NCBI GenBank assembly: GCA_001788495.1
Contig: MGCF01000123.1
Location: 8,703 to 59,561 of the forward strand
Direction: 5' to 3'
DNA length: 50,859 nt
From: Candidatus Rokubacteria bacterium RIFCSPLOWO2_02_FULL_73_56
GTDB taxonomy: Bacteria; Methylomirabilota; Methylomirabilia; Rokubacteriales; CSP1-6
Positions 1 through 7,496 of the stretch are shown here, in pieces (position 1 is the stretch's first letter; each line of letters starts with the position of its first letter). Position numbers and translations under genes: made by a program. The notes beneath the pieces are model-generated. The model searched no databases and was not told where the DNA came from. It worked only from the letters and a program-made list of their open reading frames with translations.

Positions 1-1
1 C

Positions 2-436
2 GCGGGCGACGCCGCCGACGCCGTGCGGGCGGCGCTGGCCGACCTCGGCGACGTCACGGTGCACGCCGCACCCGCGTCGCTCCGCCCGCTCATGCTGCGG
101 GCCGACCTGGCCGTGTCCGCGGGCGGCGTGACCGCGCTCGAGCTCGCCGCGACGGCGACGCCGGCCGTCGGCGTCTGCCTGGCTGCCAACCAGCGGCGGA
201 ACCTGCTCGGCCTCGCCGACGAGGGCGCGCTCGTGGCCGCCGGCGACGCGGACGACCCCGGCCTGCCCGCGGCGGTGCGCGCCGCCGTCGCGGCGCTGGC
301 CGTCGACCCCGAGCGCCGCCGGCGCCTGGGCGCGCGCGGGCGTGCGCTCGTGGACGGGCTCGGCGCGGCGCGCGTGGCCGACGCGATGCGCGCGCGGCTC
401 GCGGCGCCGGCGGCGGTGGGCGGCGCGGCGTGCTGA
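2..436 (+). CDS. PseG-like UDP-sugar hydrolase, C-terminal part (5' end outside window)
   Basis: The reading frame is open to the left window edge, so only about 145 C-terminal residues are present. They look like the second half of a GT-B fold: a stretch 'SAGGVTALELAA' followed by a proline-rich turn and 'AANQRRN', which resembles the donor-site region of PseG (the enzyme that removes UDP from the 2,4-diacetamido-trideoxy-altrose precursor of pseudaminic acid) and of MurG relatives. The stop codon overlaps the GTG start of the following NeuB-family synthase by 7 nt, which supports a role in nonulosonic acid synthesis. The N-terminal catalytic residues cannot be seen, so PseG is a family-level assignment that leans on context. 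Confidence 0.7.
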   Translation, partial: AGDAADAVRAALADLGDVTVHAAPASLRPLMLRADLAVSAGGVTALELAATATPAVGVCLAANQRRNLLGLADEGALVAAGDADDPGLPAAVRAAVAALAVDPERRRRLGARGRALVDGLGAARVADAMRARLAAPAAVGGAAC

Positions 437-1473
437 GGCTCCGGATCGGCGAGCGCTGGGTCGGCGACGGCGAGCCGTGCTTCGTCATCGCGGAGGCCGG
501 CGCGAACCACAACCGCGACCTCGGGATGGCGCGGGAGCTGATCGCGGTCGCGGCCGAGGCGAAGGCCGACGCGGTGAAGTTCCAGACCTACTCCGCCGAG
601 ACGCTCTACTCCCGGCAGACGCCGCGGTTCAGCTACCTCGCGGGCCTCGGCGACAAGAGCACGTGGGACCTGATCAAGGAGATCGAGCTGCCGCGCGAGT
701 GGCAGGCCGAGCTCGCCGCGGAGGCGCGGCGGCGCGGCCTGATCTTCCTGTCCACGCCGTTCGACCACCGCGCCGTCGACGAGCTGGACGCGCTCGGCGT
801 GCCGGCGTTCAAGATCGCGTCGTTCGAGATCGTCGACCTGCCGCTGATCCGAGACGCGGCGACACGCGGCAAGCCGATGATCCTCTCGACGGGCCTCGCC
901 GACTACGAGGACATCGAGGACGCGCTCGCCGCCTGCCGCGCGGCGGGCAACGAGCAGGCGGTGCTGCTCCAGTGCGCCTCGCTGTACCCCGCGCCGCCCG
1001 CGCGGATCAACCTGCGCGCGATGGAGACCATGCGACGCGCGTTCGGCACGCTCGTGGGCCTCTCCGACCACACGCTCGGCGTCCACGTCGCCGCGGCCGC
1101 GCCCGCGCTCGGCGCGTGCGTCGTCGAGAAGCACTACACGCTCTCCCGCGCGCTGAAGGGCCCCGACCACCCGTTCGCGGTCGAGCCGGGCGAGCTCGCC
1201 GAGCTGGTCCGCCAGCTGCGGGAGGTGGAGGCGGCGCTCGGCGACGGCCGCAAGGCCGGGCCGGCGCCGGACGAGCTCGAGATGCACCAGAAGGCGCGGC
1301 GGAGCCTGGTCGCCGCGCGCGCGATCCCGAAGGGCGCGCGCATCGAGCGCGACATGGTGACGATCAAGCGGCCGGGCCACGGCATCAAGCCGAAGTACCT
1401 GGACCTCGTGCTCGGCCGCACCGCGAGGGCCGACATCGAGGAGGACACGGTGCTGACGTGGGAGCTCGTGTGA
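430..1473 (+). CDS. NeuB-family nonulosonic acid synthase, PseI-type
   Basis: 347 aa, the usual length for the family. These enzymes condense phosphoenolpyruvate with a 6-carbon amino sugar to make a 9-carbon nonulosonic acid. An N-terminal TIM-barrel begins with 'IAEAGANHN' and carries 'KFQTY', 'STG' and 'LQCASLYPAP'. 'SDHTLG' at residues 212-217 and 'EKHYTL' from 233 follow. A C-terminal antifreeze-like SAF domain occupies about residues 285-347. The SDHTLG form and the YPAP motif are typical of pseudaminic acid synthase PseI rather than sialic acid synthase, whose equivalent is YSGHE. Its PseG-like and acetyltransferase neighbours agree. The GTG start at 430 overlaps the upstream gene by 7 nt, and its own stop overlaps the next start by 4 nt. 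Exact substrate is inferred. Confidence 0.88.
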   Translation: MLRLRIGERWVGDGEPCFVIAEAGANHNRDLGMARELIAVAAEAKADAVKFQTYSAETLYSRQTPRFSYLAGLGDKSTWDLIKEIELPREWQAELAAEARRRGLIFLSTPFDHRAVDELDALGVPAFKIASFEIVDLPLIRDAATRGKPMILSTGLADYEDIEDALAACRAAGNEQAVLLQCASLYPAPPARINLRAMETMRRAFGTLVGLSDHTLGVHVAAAAPALGACVVEKHYTLSRALKGPDHPFAVEPGELAELVRQLREVEAALGDGRKAGPAPDELEMHQKARRSLVAARAIPKGARIERDMVTIKRPGHGIKPKYLDLVLGRTARADIEEDTVLTWELV

Positions 1474-2654
1474 GCGCGCCGCGCGTGACGCTGCGCCCGG
1501 CGACGCCCGCGGACGGCGAGGCGCTCTGGCGCTGGCGCAACGACCCCGCGACCCGGCGGGCCTCGTTCGACGAGCGCGAGATCCCGTGGGCCGAGCACGC
1601 GCGCTGGTTCGCCGACGCGCTCGGGCGCGCCGACCGCCGGGTCTTCGTGGTGGAGGCCGACGGCGTGGCCGCGGGCACCGTGCGGCTCGACCGCGCGGGT
1701 CGCGAGGCGAGCGTGTCGATCAGCGTGGCGCCCGAGTGGCGGGGCCGCGGGGTCGGCACGGAGGCGCTCCGCCTGCTCTGCCGGGCGGAGGCCGGCGAGG
1801 CCGGGCTCGAGCGCCTCGTCGCGCGGATCAAGCCCGGCAACCCGGCCTCGCGCGCGGCGTTCGCGCGCGCCGGGTTCGCCGTCGTCGAGGACGGCGATCC
1901 GGTGCTGATGGCGCGCGGGCCCCGGCCGCGCGTGGTCGCCGCCGTCCAGGCGCGCATGGGCTCGCAGCGGCTCCCGGGAAAGGCGCTGCGCCTGCTCGCC
2001 GGGCGGCCGATGCTGGTCTGGCTGATCGACCGCCTGCGGCTCGCGCGCGGGCCCGAGGCGGTGGTCGTGGCGACGTCCGTGGAGCGGCGCGACGATCCGA
2101 TCGCCGAGCTCGCGGCGGCGCAGGGGGCGCCGTGCGTACGGGGCAGCGAGGTGGACCTGGTCGCCCGGTTGCTCGCGACCGCGCGGCGGACCGACGCCGG
2201 CGCCCTCGTCCGCGTGACGGCGGACTGCCCGTTCGTCGACCCCGCCGTCGTGGACGCGCTCGTCGCGACCTGGCGGCAGCACGAGGGGCGGGTCGACGTC
2301 GTCGTCAACAACGACCCACCGTCGTTCCCTCACGGGCTGGACGCCGAGGTCATTCCGCTGACGACGCTCGAGCGCCTGGACGCCGAGATCGCCGATCCCT
2401 ACTACCGCGAGTGGTTCCCGTACTGGTGGCGCGAGCGGCGCGGAGAGTACCGGATCGTCAACGTCCCGTCGCCCGTGGACCTGTCCCATCACCGCTGGAC
2501 GGTGGACTACGCCGAGGATCTCGCCTTTGCGGATCGCGTGTTCGGCGCCCTGGTCCCACGACGAGGAAGGGCATTCTTGATGCAGGACGTCGTCGAGTTC
2601 CTCGACGCGCACCCGGAGGTCGCGGCGATCAACGCCGCGCACGCGCACCGGTGA
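1470..2654 (+). CDS. GNAT acetyltransferase fused to SpsF-type cytidylyltransferase
   Basis: 394 aa from a GTG that overlaps the NeuB-type stop by 4 nt; the longer open frame upstream is antisense-free shadow and is not used. Residues 1-146 are a complete GNAT domain with the acetyl-CoA loop 'RGRGVGT' at 91-97. Residues 147-394 are a complete SpsF/CTP_transf_3-like domain starting 'VQARMGSQRLPGK' at 159-171, then 'VTADCPF' and 'WTVDY'. An in-frame ATG at 1908 marks the junction, and no stop separates the halves. The two activities match steps flanking NeuB: N-acetylation of the amino-hexose (the PseH role) and CMP activation of the product (the PseF role). This is a real fusion in this sequence; the substrates are inferred from neighbours. 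Confidence 0.82.
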   Translation: MSAPRVTLRPATPADGEALWRWRNDPATRRASFDEREIPWAEHARWFADALGRADRRVFVVEADGVAAGTVRLDRAGREASVSISVAPEWRGRGVGTEALRLLCRAEAGEAGLERLVARIKPGNPASRAAFARAGFAVVEDGDPVLMARGPRPRVVAAVQARMGSQRLPGKALRLLAGRPMLVWLIDRLRLARGPEAVVVATSVERRDDPIAELAAAQGAPCVRGSEVDLVARLLATARRTDAGALVRVTADCPFVDPAVVDALVATWRQHEGRVDVVVNNDPPSFPHGLDAEVIPLTTLERLDAEIADPYYREWFPYWWRERRGEYRIVNVPSPVDLSHHRWTVDYAEDLAFADRVFGALVPRRGRAFLMQDVVEFLDAHPEVAAINAAHAHR

Positions 2655-3268
2655 CGCCGGCGCGCGACGTGGAGGAGTTCCTGCGGGGCGAGGGCGTCGC
2701 CCTGCGCGCGGTCGTCCCGGCGGATGTGCCGCTGCTCGCCCGGTGGGCGAGTGACGAGGAGGTCACCTTCTTCATGTTCACCGGGCAGCGCCCGCTGACG
2801 GAGGCGCAGGTGGCGGAGGACCTCCAGCGGGCGGTCGCGAACCCGGCGAACGCGGTCTTCACGGTCGTCGACCGCAAGAGCGGCCGCGCCGTGGGCACCG
2901 CGGGCCTGTACGACATCCACCCGGCGGCCCGCAAGGCCGAGTTCCGGGTCCTGCTCGGCGACAAGCGCTCCTGGAACCGCGGCTACGGCACCGAGGTGAC
3001 CGAGCTACTGACGTTCTACGGCTTCGACCGCCTGAACCTGAACAAGGTCTGGCTCGGCGTGACCGCCGAGAACGTCGGGGCCCACCGCGCGTACGTGAAG
3101 GCGGGCTTCCGCGAGGAAGGCCGCCTGCGCGAGGAGCTCTACCGGAACAGCCGGTACTACGACGCGATCCGCATGTCCGTCCTCCGGTCGGAGTACTACC
3201 CGGAGCGTCACCGCAGGCACGCGCGGCGCTTCCAGGTGCGTCCCGCCGTCTCGAGACCGCCGCGATGA
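2651..3268 (+). CDS. RimJ/RimL-type GNAT acetyltransferase (PseH-like)
   Basis: 205 aa, GTG start overlapping the fusion gene's stop by 4 nt. It has the GNAT fold with the acetyl-CoA loop 'NRGYGTEV' at residues 109-116, then 'NKVWLGVTAENVGAHRAY' and 'AGFREEG', a pattern shared by ribosomal-protein and amino-sugar N-acetyltransferases. A second acetyltransferase next to the GNAT-SpsF fusion suggests the nonulosonic acid carries two acyl groups or that two sugars are made, but it could also act on the amino sugar made by the downstream oxidoreductase/aminotransferase pair. The stop overlaps the next ATG by 4 nt, so the genes are translationally coupled. Confidence 0.85.
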   Translation: MTPARDVEEFLRGEGVALRAVVPADVPLLARWASDEEVTFFMFTGQRPLTEAQVAEDLQRAVANPANAVFTVVDRKSGRAVGTAGLYDIHPAARKAEFRVLLGDKRSWNRGYGTEVTELLTFYGFDRLNLNKVWLGVTAENVGAHRAYVKAGFREEGRLREELYRNSRYYDAIRMSVLRSEYYPERHRRHARRFQVRPAVSRPPR

Positions 3269-4302
3269 GCGACCCGACGTACCGGGCGGCGGTGATCGGG
3301 TGCGGGCGCATCGGGCTCGCGTGGGAGCGGCCCGAGGAGGCGCAGCCGAAACCGGCCACGCATGCCGGCGCGTTCGCGTGTCATCCGCGTGTCGAGCTGG
3401 CGGCGGTCGCCGACGTGAAAGCCGACGCGCTCGTCCTCGCCCGCAGCCTGTTCCCGGCCGTCGCGACGTTCGCCGACTACCAGGAGATGCTCGCGGCGGT
3501 GCGGCCCGCGATCGTCGCGGTCGCGACGCAGGAGGAGGCGCACGCGGAGGTCGTCGAGGCGTGTGCCGGGCTCGGCGTCCGGGCCATCGTCTGCGAGAAG
3601 CCGATCGCCCGGGCGGTCGGGGACGCGCGGCGGATGATCGATGTCTGCGCGCGCTCCGGCGCGCTGCTCTTCGTCAACCACACCCGGCGGTTCGACGCCA
3701 CCGTGCGCCGCGTGCGCGACGAGCTCGCGGCCGGGGCCATCGGCGAGGTCGTGCAGGCGACGTGCTACTACACCAACGGCCTGTTCAACACCGGCACGCA
3801 CCTCGTCGATCTACTGCGCTTCCTCCTCGGCGACGTCCGCTGGGTTCTCGGCGCCCCCAACGACCGGGGCGCGGTCCCCCCGGGCGACGTCGCCGTCGAC
3901 GCGCTCGTCGAGTTCGCGTCCGGCGCGCGCGCGGCGCTCCAGTGCCTCGACGTGCGCGACTATCGGATCTTCGACGTCCACCTCTACGGGCGCGCCGGCG
4001 CGCTCGCGCTCACGCGATCCGGCTACCAGGTCGCGTGGACCCGGCTCACGCCGCGGGTCGACGTGGCAGGCGCGCCCGAGCTCGACTTCGACGGACGGAC
4101 CCGCGAGGGGTGCGCACGGAGCTTCATGGCGTCGATGGCCGCGCACGTCGTGGACTGCCTCGACGGACGGGACCGACCGGTCAGCCGCGGCGAGGACGGC
4201 CTCGCCGCGCTCGAGACCCTGCACGCGCTGCGCGAGAGCGCGTCGCGCGGCGGCGCGCGGATGTTCATGCAGCACACCGGAGGTCCTCATGCCCACGAGT
4301 GA
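3265..4302 (+). CDS. Gfo/Idh/MocA-family NAD(P)-dependent oxidoreductase
   Basis: 345 aa. An N-terminal Rossmann domain opens with 'IGCGRIG' at residues 11-17. The family hallmark 'CEKPIA' follows at 110-115, with its lysine in the active site. A 'GTHLVD' stretch with H179 and D182 sits where the family keeps its catalytic His. Such enzymes oxidise a hydroxyl of a nucleotide sugar or cyclitol to a ketone. The gene is immediately followed (14-nt overlap) by a DegT aminotransferase; such pairs install an amino group on a sugar ring, as WlbA/WlbE or NtdC/NtdA do. The exact substrate is not visible. Position among nonulosonic acid genes suggests an amino-sugar precursor or a second glycan sugar. 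Confidence 0.85.
   Translation: MSDPTYRAAVIGCGRIGLAWERPEEAQPKPATHAGAFACHPRVELAAVADVKADALVLARSLFPAVATFADYQEMLAAVRPAIVAVATQEEAHAEVVEACAGLGVRAIVCEKPIARAVGDARRMIDVCARSGALLFVNHTRRFDATVRRVRDELAAGAIGEVVQATCYYTNGLFNTGTHLVDLLRFLLGDVRWVLGAPNDRGAVPPGDVAVDALVEFASGARAALQCLDVRDYRIFDVHLYGRAGALALTRSGYQVAWTRLTPRVDVAGAPELDFDGRTREGCARSFMASMAAHVVDCLDGRDRPVSRGEDGLAALETLHALRESASRGGARMFMQHTGGPHAHE
4279..4283 (+). promoter_or_regulatory. Strong Shine-Dalgarno for the DegT aminotransferase
   Basis: GGAGG ends 5 nt before the ATG at 4289, inside the coding sequence of the oxidoreductase. It is one of the few clear Shine-Dalgarno sites in this overlapped operon and it decides the start of the aminotransferase. Confidence 0.75.
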
Positions 4303-5557
4303 GCTGGCCCTGCTCGGCGGCCCCAAGACGCGGACCGCCCCGTTTCCGCCGTACCCCGTCATCGGCGCCGAGGAGCGCCGGGCCGTCATGGAGGTCCTCG
4401 ACGAAGGACGCCTCTCGACATTCATCGCCAGCCCGGGCGAGCACTTCCTCGGCGGCAAGCGCATCCGGGCGTTCGAGCGCGCGTTCGCCGACTACCACGG
4501 CGTGCGGTTCGCCGTCGCCTTCAACTCCGCGACGTCGGCGCTCCACGCCGCCGTGGTCGCCCTCGACGTGCCCGCGGGCCACGAGGTGCTGGTGCCGCCC
4601 TACACGTTCACGTCGACGGCGACGTGTGCGCTGATGGCGGGCGCCGTCCCGGTGTTCGTGGACGTGGAGCCCGAGACGTTCTGCCTCGATCCCAAGGCGC
4701 TCGAGGCGGCCGTGAGCCCGCTCAGCCGCGCCGTGATCCCCGTCCACCTCTTCGGCCATCCCGCGCCGATGGACGAGATCCTCGACGTCGCCCGCCGCCA
4801 CTCGCTCCGGGTGATCGAGGACGCGGCGCAGGCGCCCGGCGCCATGTATCGCGGCCGCCGGGTGGGCACGCTCGGCGATTGCGCGGTCTACTCGTTCCAG
4901 GAGTCCAAGAACCTCATGACCGGCGAGGGCGGCATGCTCATCACCAACGACCCGCAGGTCGCCGAGGTGGCCCAGCTCGTCCGCAACCACGGCGAGATGA
5001 TCGAGGCGTCGAGCGCGCGCCGCACCTACCGGAGCGAGATCCTGGGCTACGGCTATCGCATGACGGAGTTCGAGGCGGCCCTCGGCCTCGTCCAGCTCGG
5101 CCGCCTCGCCGCGCAGAACGCCGCGCGCCAGCGCCTGGCGGCGCACCTGACCCGGGCGCTCGCCGGCGTGCCGGGCCTGCGGCCGCCCGTCGTGCGGCCC
5201 GGCTGCGAGCACGTCTTCTACGCGTACACGCTGACGTACGACGAGGCGGCGTGGGGCGCGCCACGCGACCGGTTCGTCGCCGCGCTCGGGGCGGAGGGCG
5301 TCCCGGCGGCGCCGGGCTACGTCAAGCCCCTCTACCTGAACCCGCTCTATGCGGACCGGCGCTCCCTGGCGTTCGGCAGCTATCGCGGCAGCGTCCGCTA
5401 CGAGCGGGGGATCTGCCCGGTCACGGAGGACCTGCACTTCCAGAAGGCCATCGTGCTCGTGGTCGTCCGCCCGCCCGCCGGCGAGCGGGACATGGACGAC
5501 ATCGCCACGGCCGTGCACAAGCTCTGGACCCACCGGGAGGAGCTCGCCCGGTGCTAG
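4289..5557 (+). CDS. DegT/DnrJ/EryC1/StrS-family PLP sugar aminotransferase
   Basis: 422 aa. ATG at 4289 has GGAGG five bases upstream. This fold-type I aminotransferase has the PLP aspartate in 'VIEDAAQA' (about residues 176-183) and the Schiff-base lysine K207 in 'SFQESKNLMTGEGG'. It transfers an amino group from glutamate to a keto-sugar or cyclitol. It overlaps the upstream Gfo/Idh gene by 14 nt and the downstream methyltransferase by 7 nt, so the three probably act together. The N-terminal 'LGGPKTR' is typical of the branch that includes aminocyclitol and AHBA-type enzymes, so a non-nucleotide substrate is possible. Contrast with the second DegT-fold gene at 25740, which lacks this lysine. 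Confidence 0.9.
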   Translation: MPTSELALLGGPKTRTAPFPPYPVIGAEERRAVMEVLDEGRLSTFIASPGEHFLGGKRIRAFERAFADYHGVRFAVAFNSATSALHAAVVALDVPAGHEVLVPPYTFTSTATCALMAGAVPVFVDVEPETFCLDPKALEAAVSPLSRAVIPVHLFGHPAPMDEILDVARRHSLRVIEDAAQAPGAMYRGRRVGTLGDCAVYSFQESKNLMTGEGGMLITNDPQVAEVAQLVRNHGEMIEASSARRTYRSEILGYGYRMTEFEAALGLVQLGRLAAQNAARQRLAAHLTRALAGVPGLRPPVVRPGCEHVFYAYTLTYDEAAWGAPRDRFVAALGAEGVPAAPGYVKPLYLNPLYADRRSLAFGSYRGSVRYERGICPVTEDLHFQKAIVLVVVRPPAGERDMDDIATAVHKLWTHREELARC

Positions 5558-6120
5558 AGTCGCTCCGGCGCCGGCTCGAGTACCGCCGCTACCGGCGCGC
5601 CCAGGTCCGTCAGTCCCGTGCCAAGCGGCACAAGGACGCGTCGTTCCGGCTCGAGCCGTTCGTGGAGCTCGTCGTCGAGCGGTGTCCGGACCTGGGGCGG
5701 GACGCGCGCATCCTGTGCGTCGGCGCGCGCAACGACGTCGAGATCCGGATCTTCGAGCGCCGGGGGTTCTCGCGCGTCACGGCGGTGGACCTCTGGTCCT
5801 CGTCGCCGCGCATCCAGGCGATGGACATGCACGCGCTCGCGTTCCCGGACGCGAGCTTCGACCTCGTCTTCGCCTCGCACGTGTTCGAGCACGCCTTCGA
5901 CTTCGACCGCGTGGTGCGGGAGTGCGTCCGCGTGCTCGCCGACCCGGGCTACATCTTCTGCGCGGTGCCCGTCGACTTCGAGCTCAGCGAGCACGACCGC
6001 GTGGACGTCAAGAACCTCGACGGCCTGCTCGCGCACTTCGCGCGCTGGCGCGTCGAGGTGCTCCACGACCGGCTGCAGAGCGGCGAGCTCTCGGCGCTGC
6101 TGCGGGTGCGGAAGGCATGA
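5551..6120 (+). CDS. Small class I SAM-dependent methyltransferase
   Basis: 189 aa from GTG 5551, overlapping the aminotransferase stop by 7 nt. After a basic N-terminus (many Arg in the first 30 residues) come a motif-I-like strand 'ILCVGARNDVE', an acidic second strand 'VTAVDLW' and motif IV/post-IV 'FDLVFASHVFEHAFD', as in Methyltransf_11 proteins. The motif I glycines are fewer than usual, so activity is likely but not certain. It may O- or N-methylate a sugar of the glycan. The next gene's ATG overlaps its stop by 4 nt. Confidence 0.75.
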   Translation: MLESLRRRLEYRRYRRAQVRQSRAKRHKDASFRLEPFVELVVERCPDLGRDARILCVGARNDVEIRIFERRGFSRVTAVDLWSSSPRIQAMDMHALAFPDASFDLVFASHVFEHAFDFDRVVRECVRVLADPGYIFCAVPVDFELSEHDRVDVKNLDGLLAHFARWRVEVLHDRLQSGELSALLRVRKA

Positions 6121-7496
6121 TGCGGATCGCGTACTTCTGTCCCCGGATCAACCACCTCAAGATGTTCGGGCCCGTGATCGCCGAGCAGCGCCGCCGGTCC
6201 CTCGGCGGCCCGCCGCTGGTCTTCGTGCCCGGCCCTCCGCTCCTGGGCCTCGGGAGCAAGGCGGCGGCGCTGGGGGCCTGGCCGAGACTCGGCGAGGTGC
6301 GCGCGCAGCTCGGCGCCGGCGTCGAGGTGGTCCCGGTCACGAGGGCGGCCGAGCTCCTCGAGCGGATCGGCCGCGCCCGCGTGGGGGCGGTGGTGAGCGT
6401 CGGGCTGCGGCTGGACCCGGCCATCGTCGCCGGCGTGATGGCCCCGAGCCGGCGCGCCGGCACGCTCTGGTGTGCGCTCGGCCACGTCCAGGAGGAGTTG
6501 CTCGACCTCCTGCTCCCGCCGGGGCCGGCGGTCCTCGGGCCGTGGGACCTCGCGACGACGCTGAGCCGGGACGGCCTCGACTTCGTGACCGCGCTGCTGC
6601 GGCGCGACGGCGTGACGGACGTCGCGCCGCTGCGCAGGATGGTGCCCGTGGGCTTCGTGGAGCTCGACCAGGTGCGCGAGTTCGATCGCGCCGAGCTGCG
6701 GCGGCGCTACGGCCTGCCGCTGGATCGGCCGGTCGTCTACCTCTCGACCGCGGGGCGCTTCGACCGCCGGGTGATCGGCCGCTCGCTCCCGCCGCGGATC
6801 CGGCTCGAGCACGCGCCGATCCGGCTGCTGGAGGCGGCGTTCTTCGGGCGCGTCCCGCGCGCCCTCGCGCGGGCCGGGCTCGCGCCGTGGCGGCGCCGCT
6901 GGCCGGACCTGGACCACCTCACGTCGTACCGTGACGTGCTGGCCGCCGTGCGGCGCTTCGCGCGCCGGCACGACGCGGTGGTCGTGGCGAAGACCCGCGC
7001 CAAGCACCGCGACCCGGCGTGGGTGGCCCGGGCCGTGGACCACCTGCTCCCCGACGGAGCGTTCTTCCCGTTCCGGACGCTCGAGCTCATGGCGCTCGCC
7101 GACGTCTACGTCGGCCTGTCCTCGTCGTCGGCCATCGAGGCGGCCTTCATCGGGCTGCCGATGGTCCACGTGCTGCCGTTCCCGCCGGACGCGTACGAGG
7201 CGCCGAGCTTCCTGCCGGTGCGGGAGGAGTTCTACCTGAAGCCCGGCGGCGTCTGGAACACACCGGGGCTGGCGACCGCGTTCCACACCTACCGGGCCCG
7301 CGAGTGGCGCGCGTTCGTCGAGTGGAGCGAGGCCGCGCCGCTCCCGGGCCCGGTGGACCCCGCCGCCCGCCGCGCGGTCGTGCGGCGGCTCCTCGGCGAG
7401 GACGACTGCAACGCCTCCGGACGGTTCCTCGATCTCGTCGAGGTCGCCCTCGAGCGCGGCCGCGCCGCGCCGCGCGGCGAGGCGATCGGGCGATGA
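6117..7496 (+). CDS. GT-B-fold surface glycan protein (CDP-glycerol phosphotransferase/polysialyltransferase-like)
   Basis: 459 aa, ATG overlapping the previous stop by 4 nt. No named family is recognised with certainty. The C-terminal half has a donor-site-like pattern: 'VVAKTRAKHRD', then 'ELMALADVYVGLSSSSAIEA' and 'GLPMVHVLPF', as in CDP-glycerol glycerophosphotransferases, bacterial polysialyltransferase-like enzymes and UDP-GlcNAc 2-epimerases. No transmembrane segment or signal peptide is evident, so it should be cytosolic or peripheral. Together with the next gene it is a candidate to transfer the CMP-activated nonulosonic acid or a polyol phosphate. Function is inferred from fold and context only. 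Confidence 0.6.
   Translation: MMRIAYFCPRINHLKMFGPVIAEQRRRSLGGPPLVFVPGPPLLGLGSKAAALGAWPRLGEVRAQLGAGVEVVPVTRAAELLERIGRARVGAVVSVGLRLDPAIVAGVMAPSRRAGTLWCALGHVQEELLDLLLPPGPAVLGPWDLATTLSRDGLDFVTALLRRDGVTDVAPLRRMVPVGFVELDQVREFDRAELRRRYGLPLDRPVVYLSTAGRFDRRVIGRSLPPRIRLEHAPIRLLEAAFFGRVPRALARAGLAPWRRRWPDLDHLTSYRDVLAAVRRFARRHDAVVVAKTRAKHRDPAWVARAVDHLLPDGAFFPFRTLELMALADVYVGLSSSSAIEAAFIGLPMVHVLPFPPDAYEAPSFLPVREEFYLKPGGVWNTPGLATAFHTYRAREWRAFVEWSEAAPLPGPVDPAARRAVVRRLLGEDDCNASGRFLDLVEVALERGRAAPRGEAIGR

Noticed and set aside
342..1469. Open frame running into the GNAT-SpsF fusion from far upstream
   Set aside because: This part overlaps the NeuB-type synthase in another frame and is Arg-rich shadow. The real start is the GTG at 1470 with a 4-nt overlap.
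1134..2648. 504-codon minus-strand open frame opposite the fusion gene
   Set aside because: Composition (Arg, His, Asp, Pro-rich) and perfect antisense placement show a GC-bias artefact.
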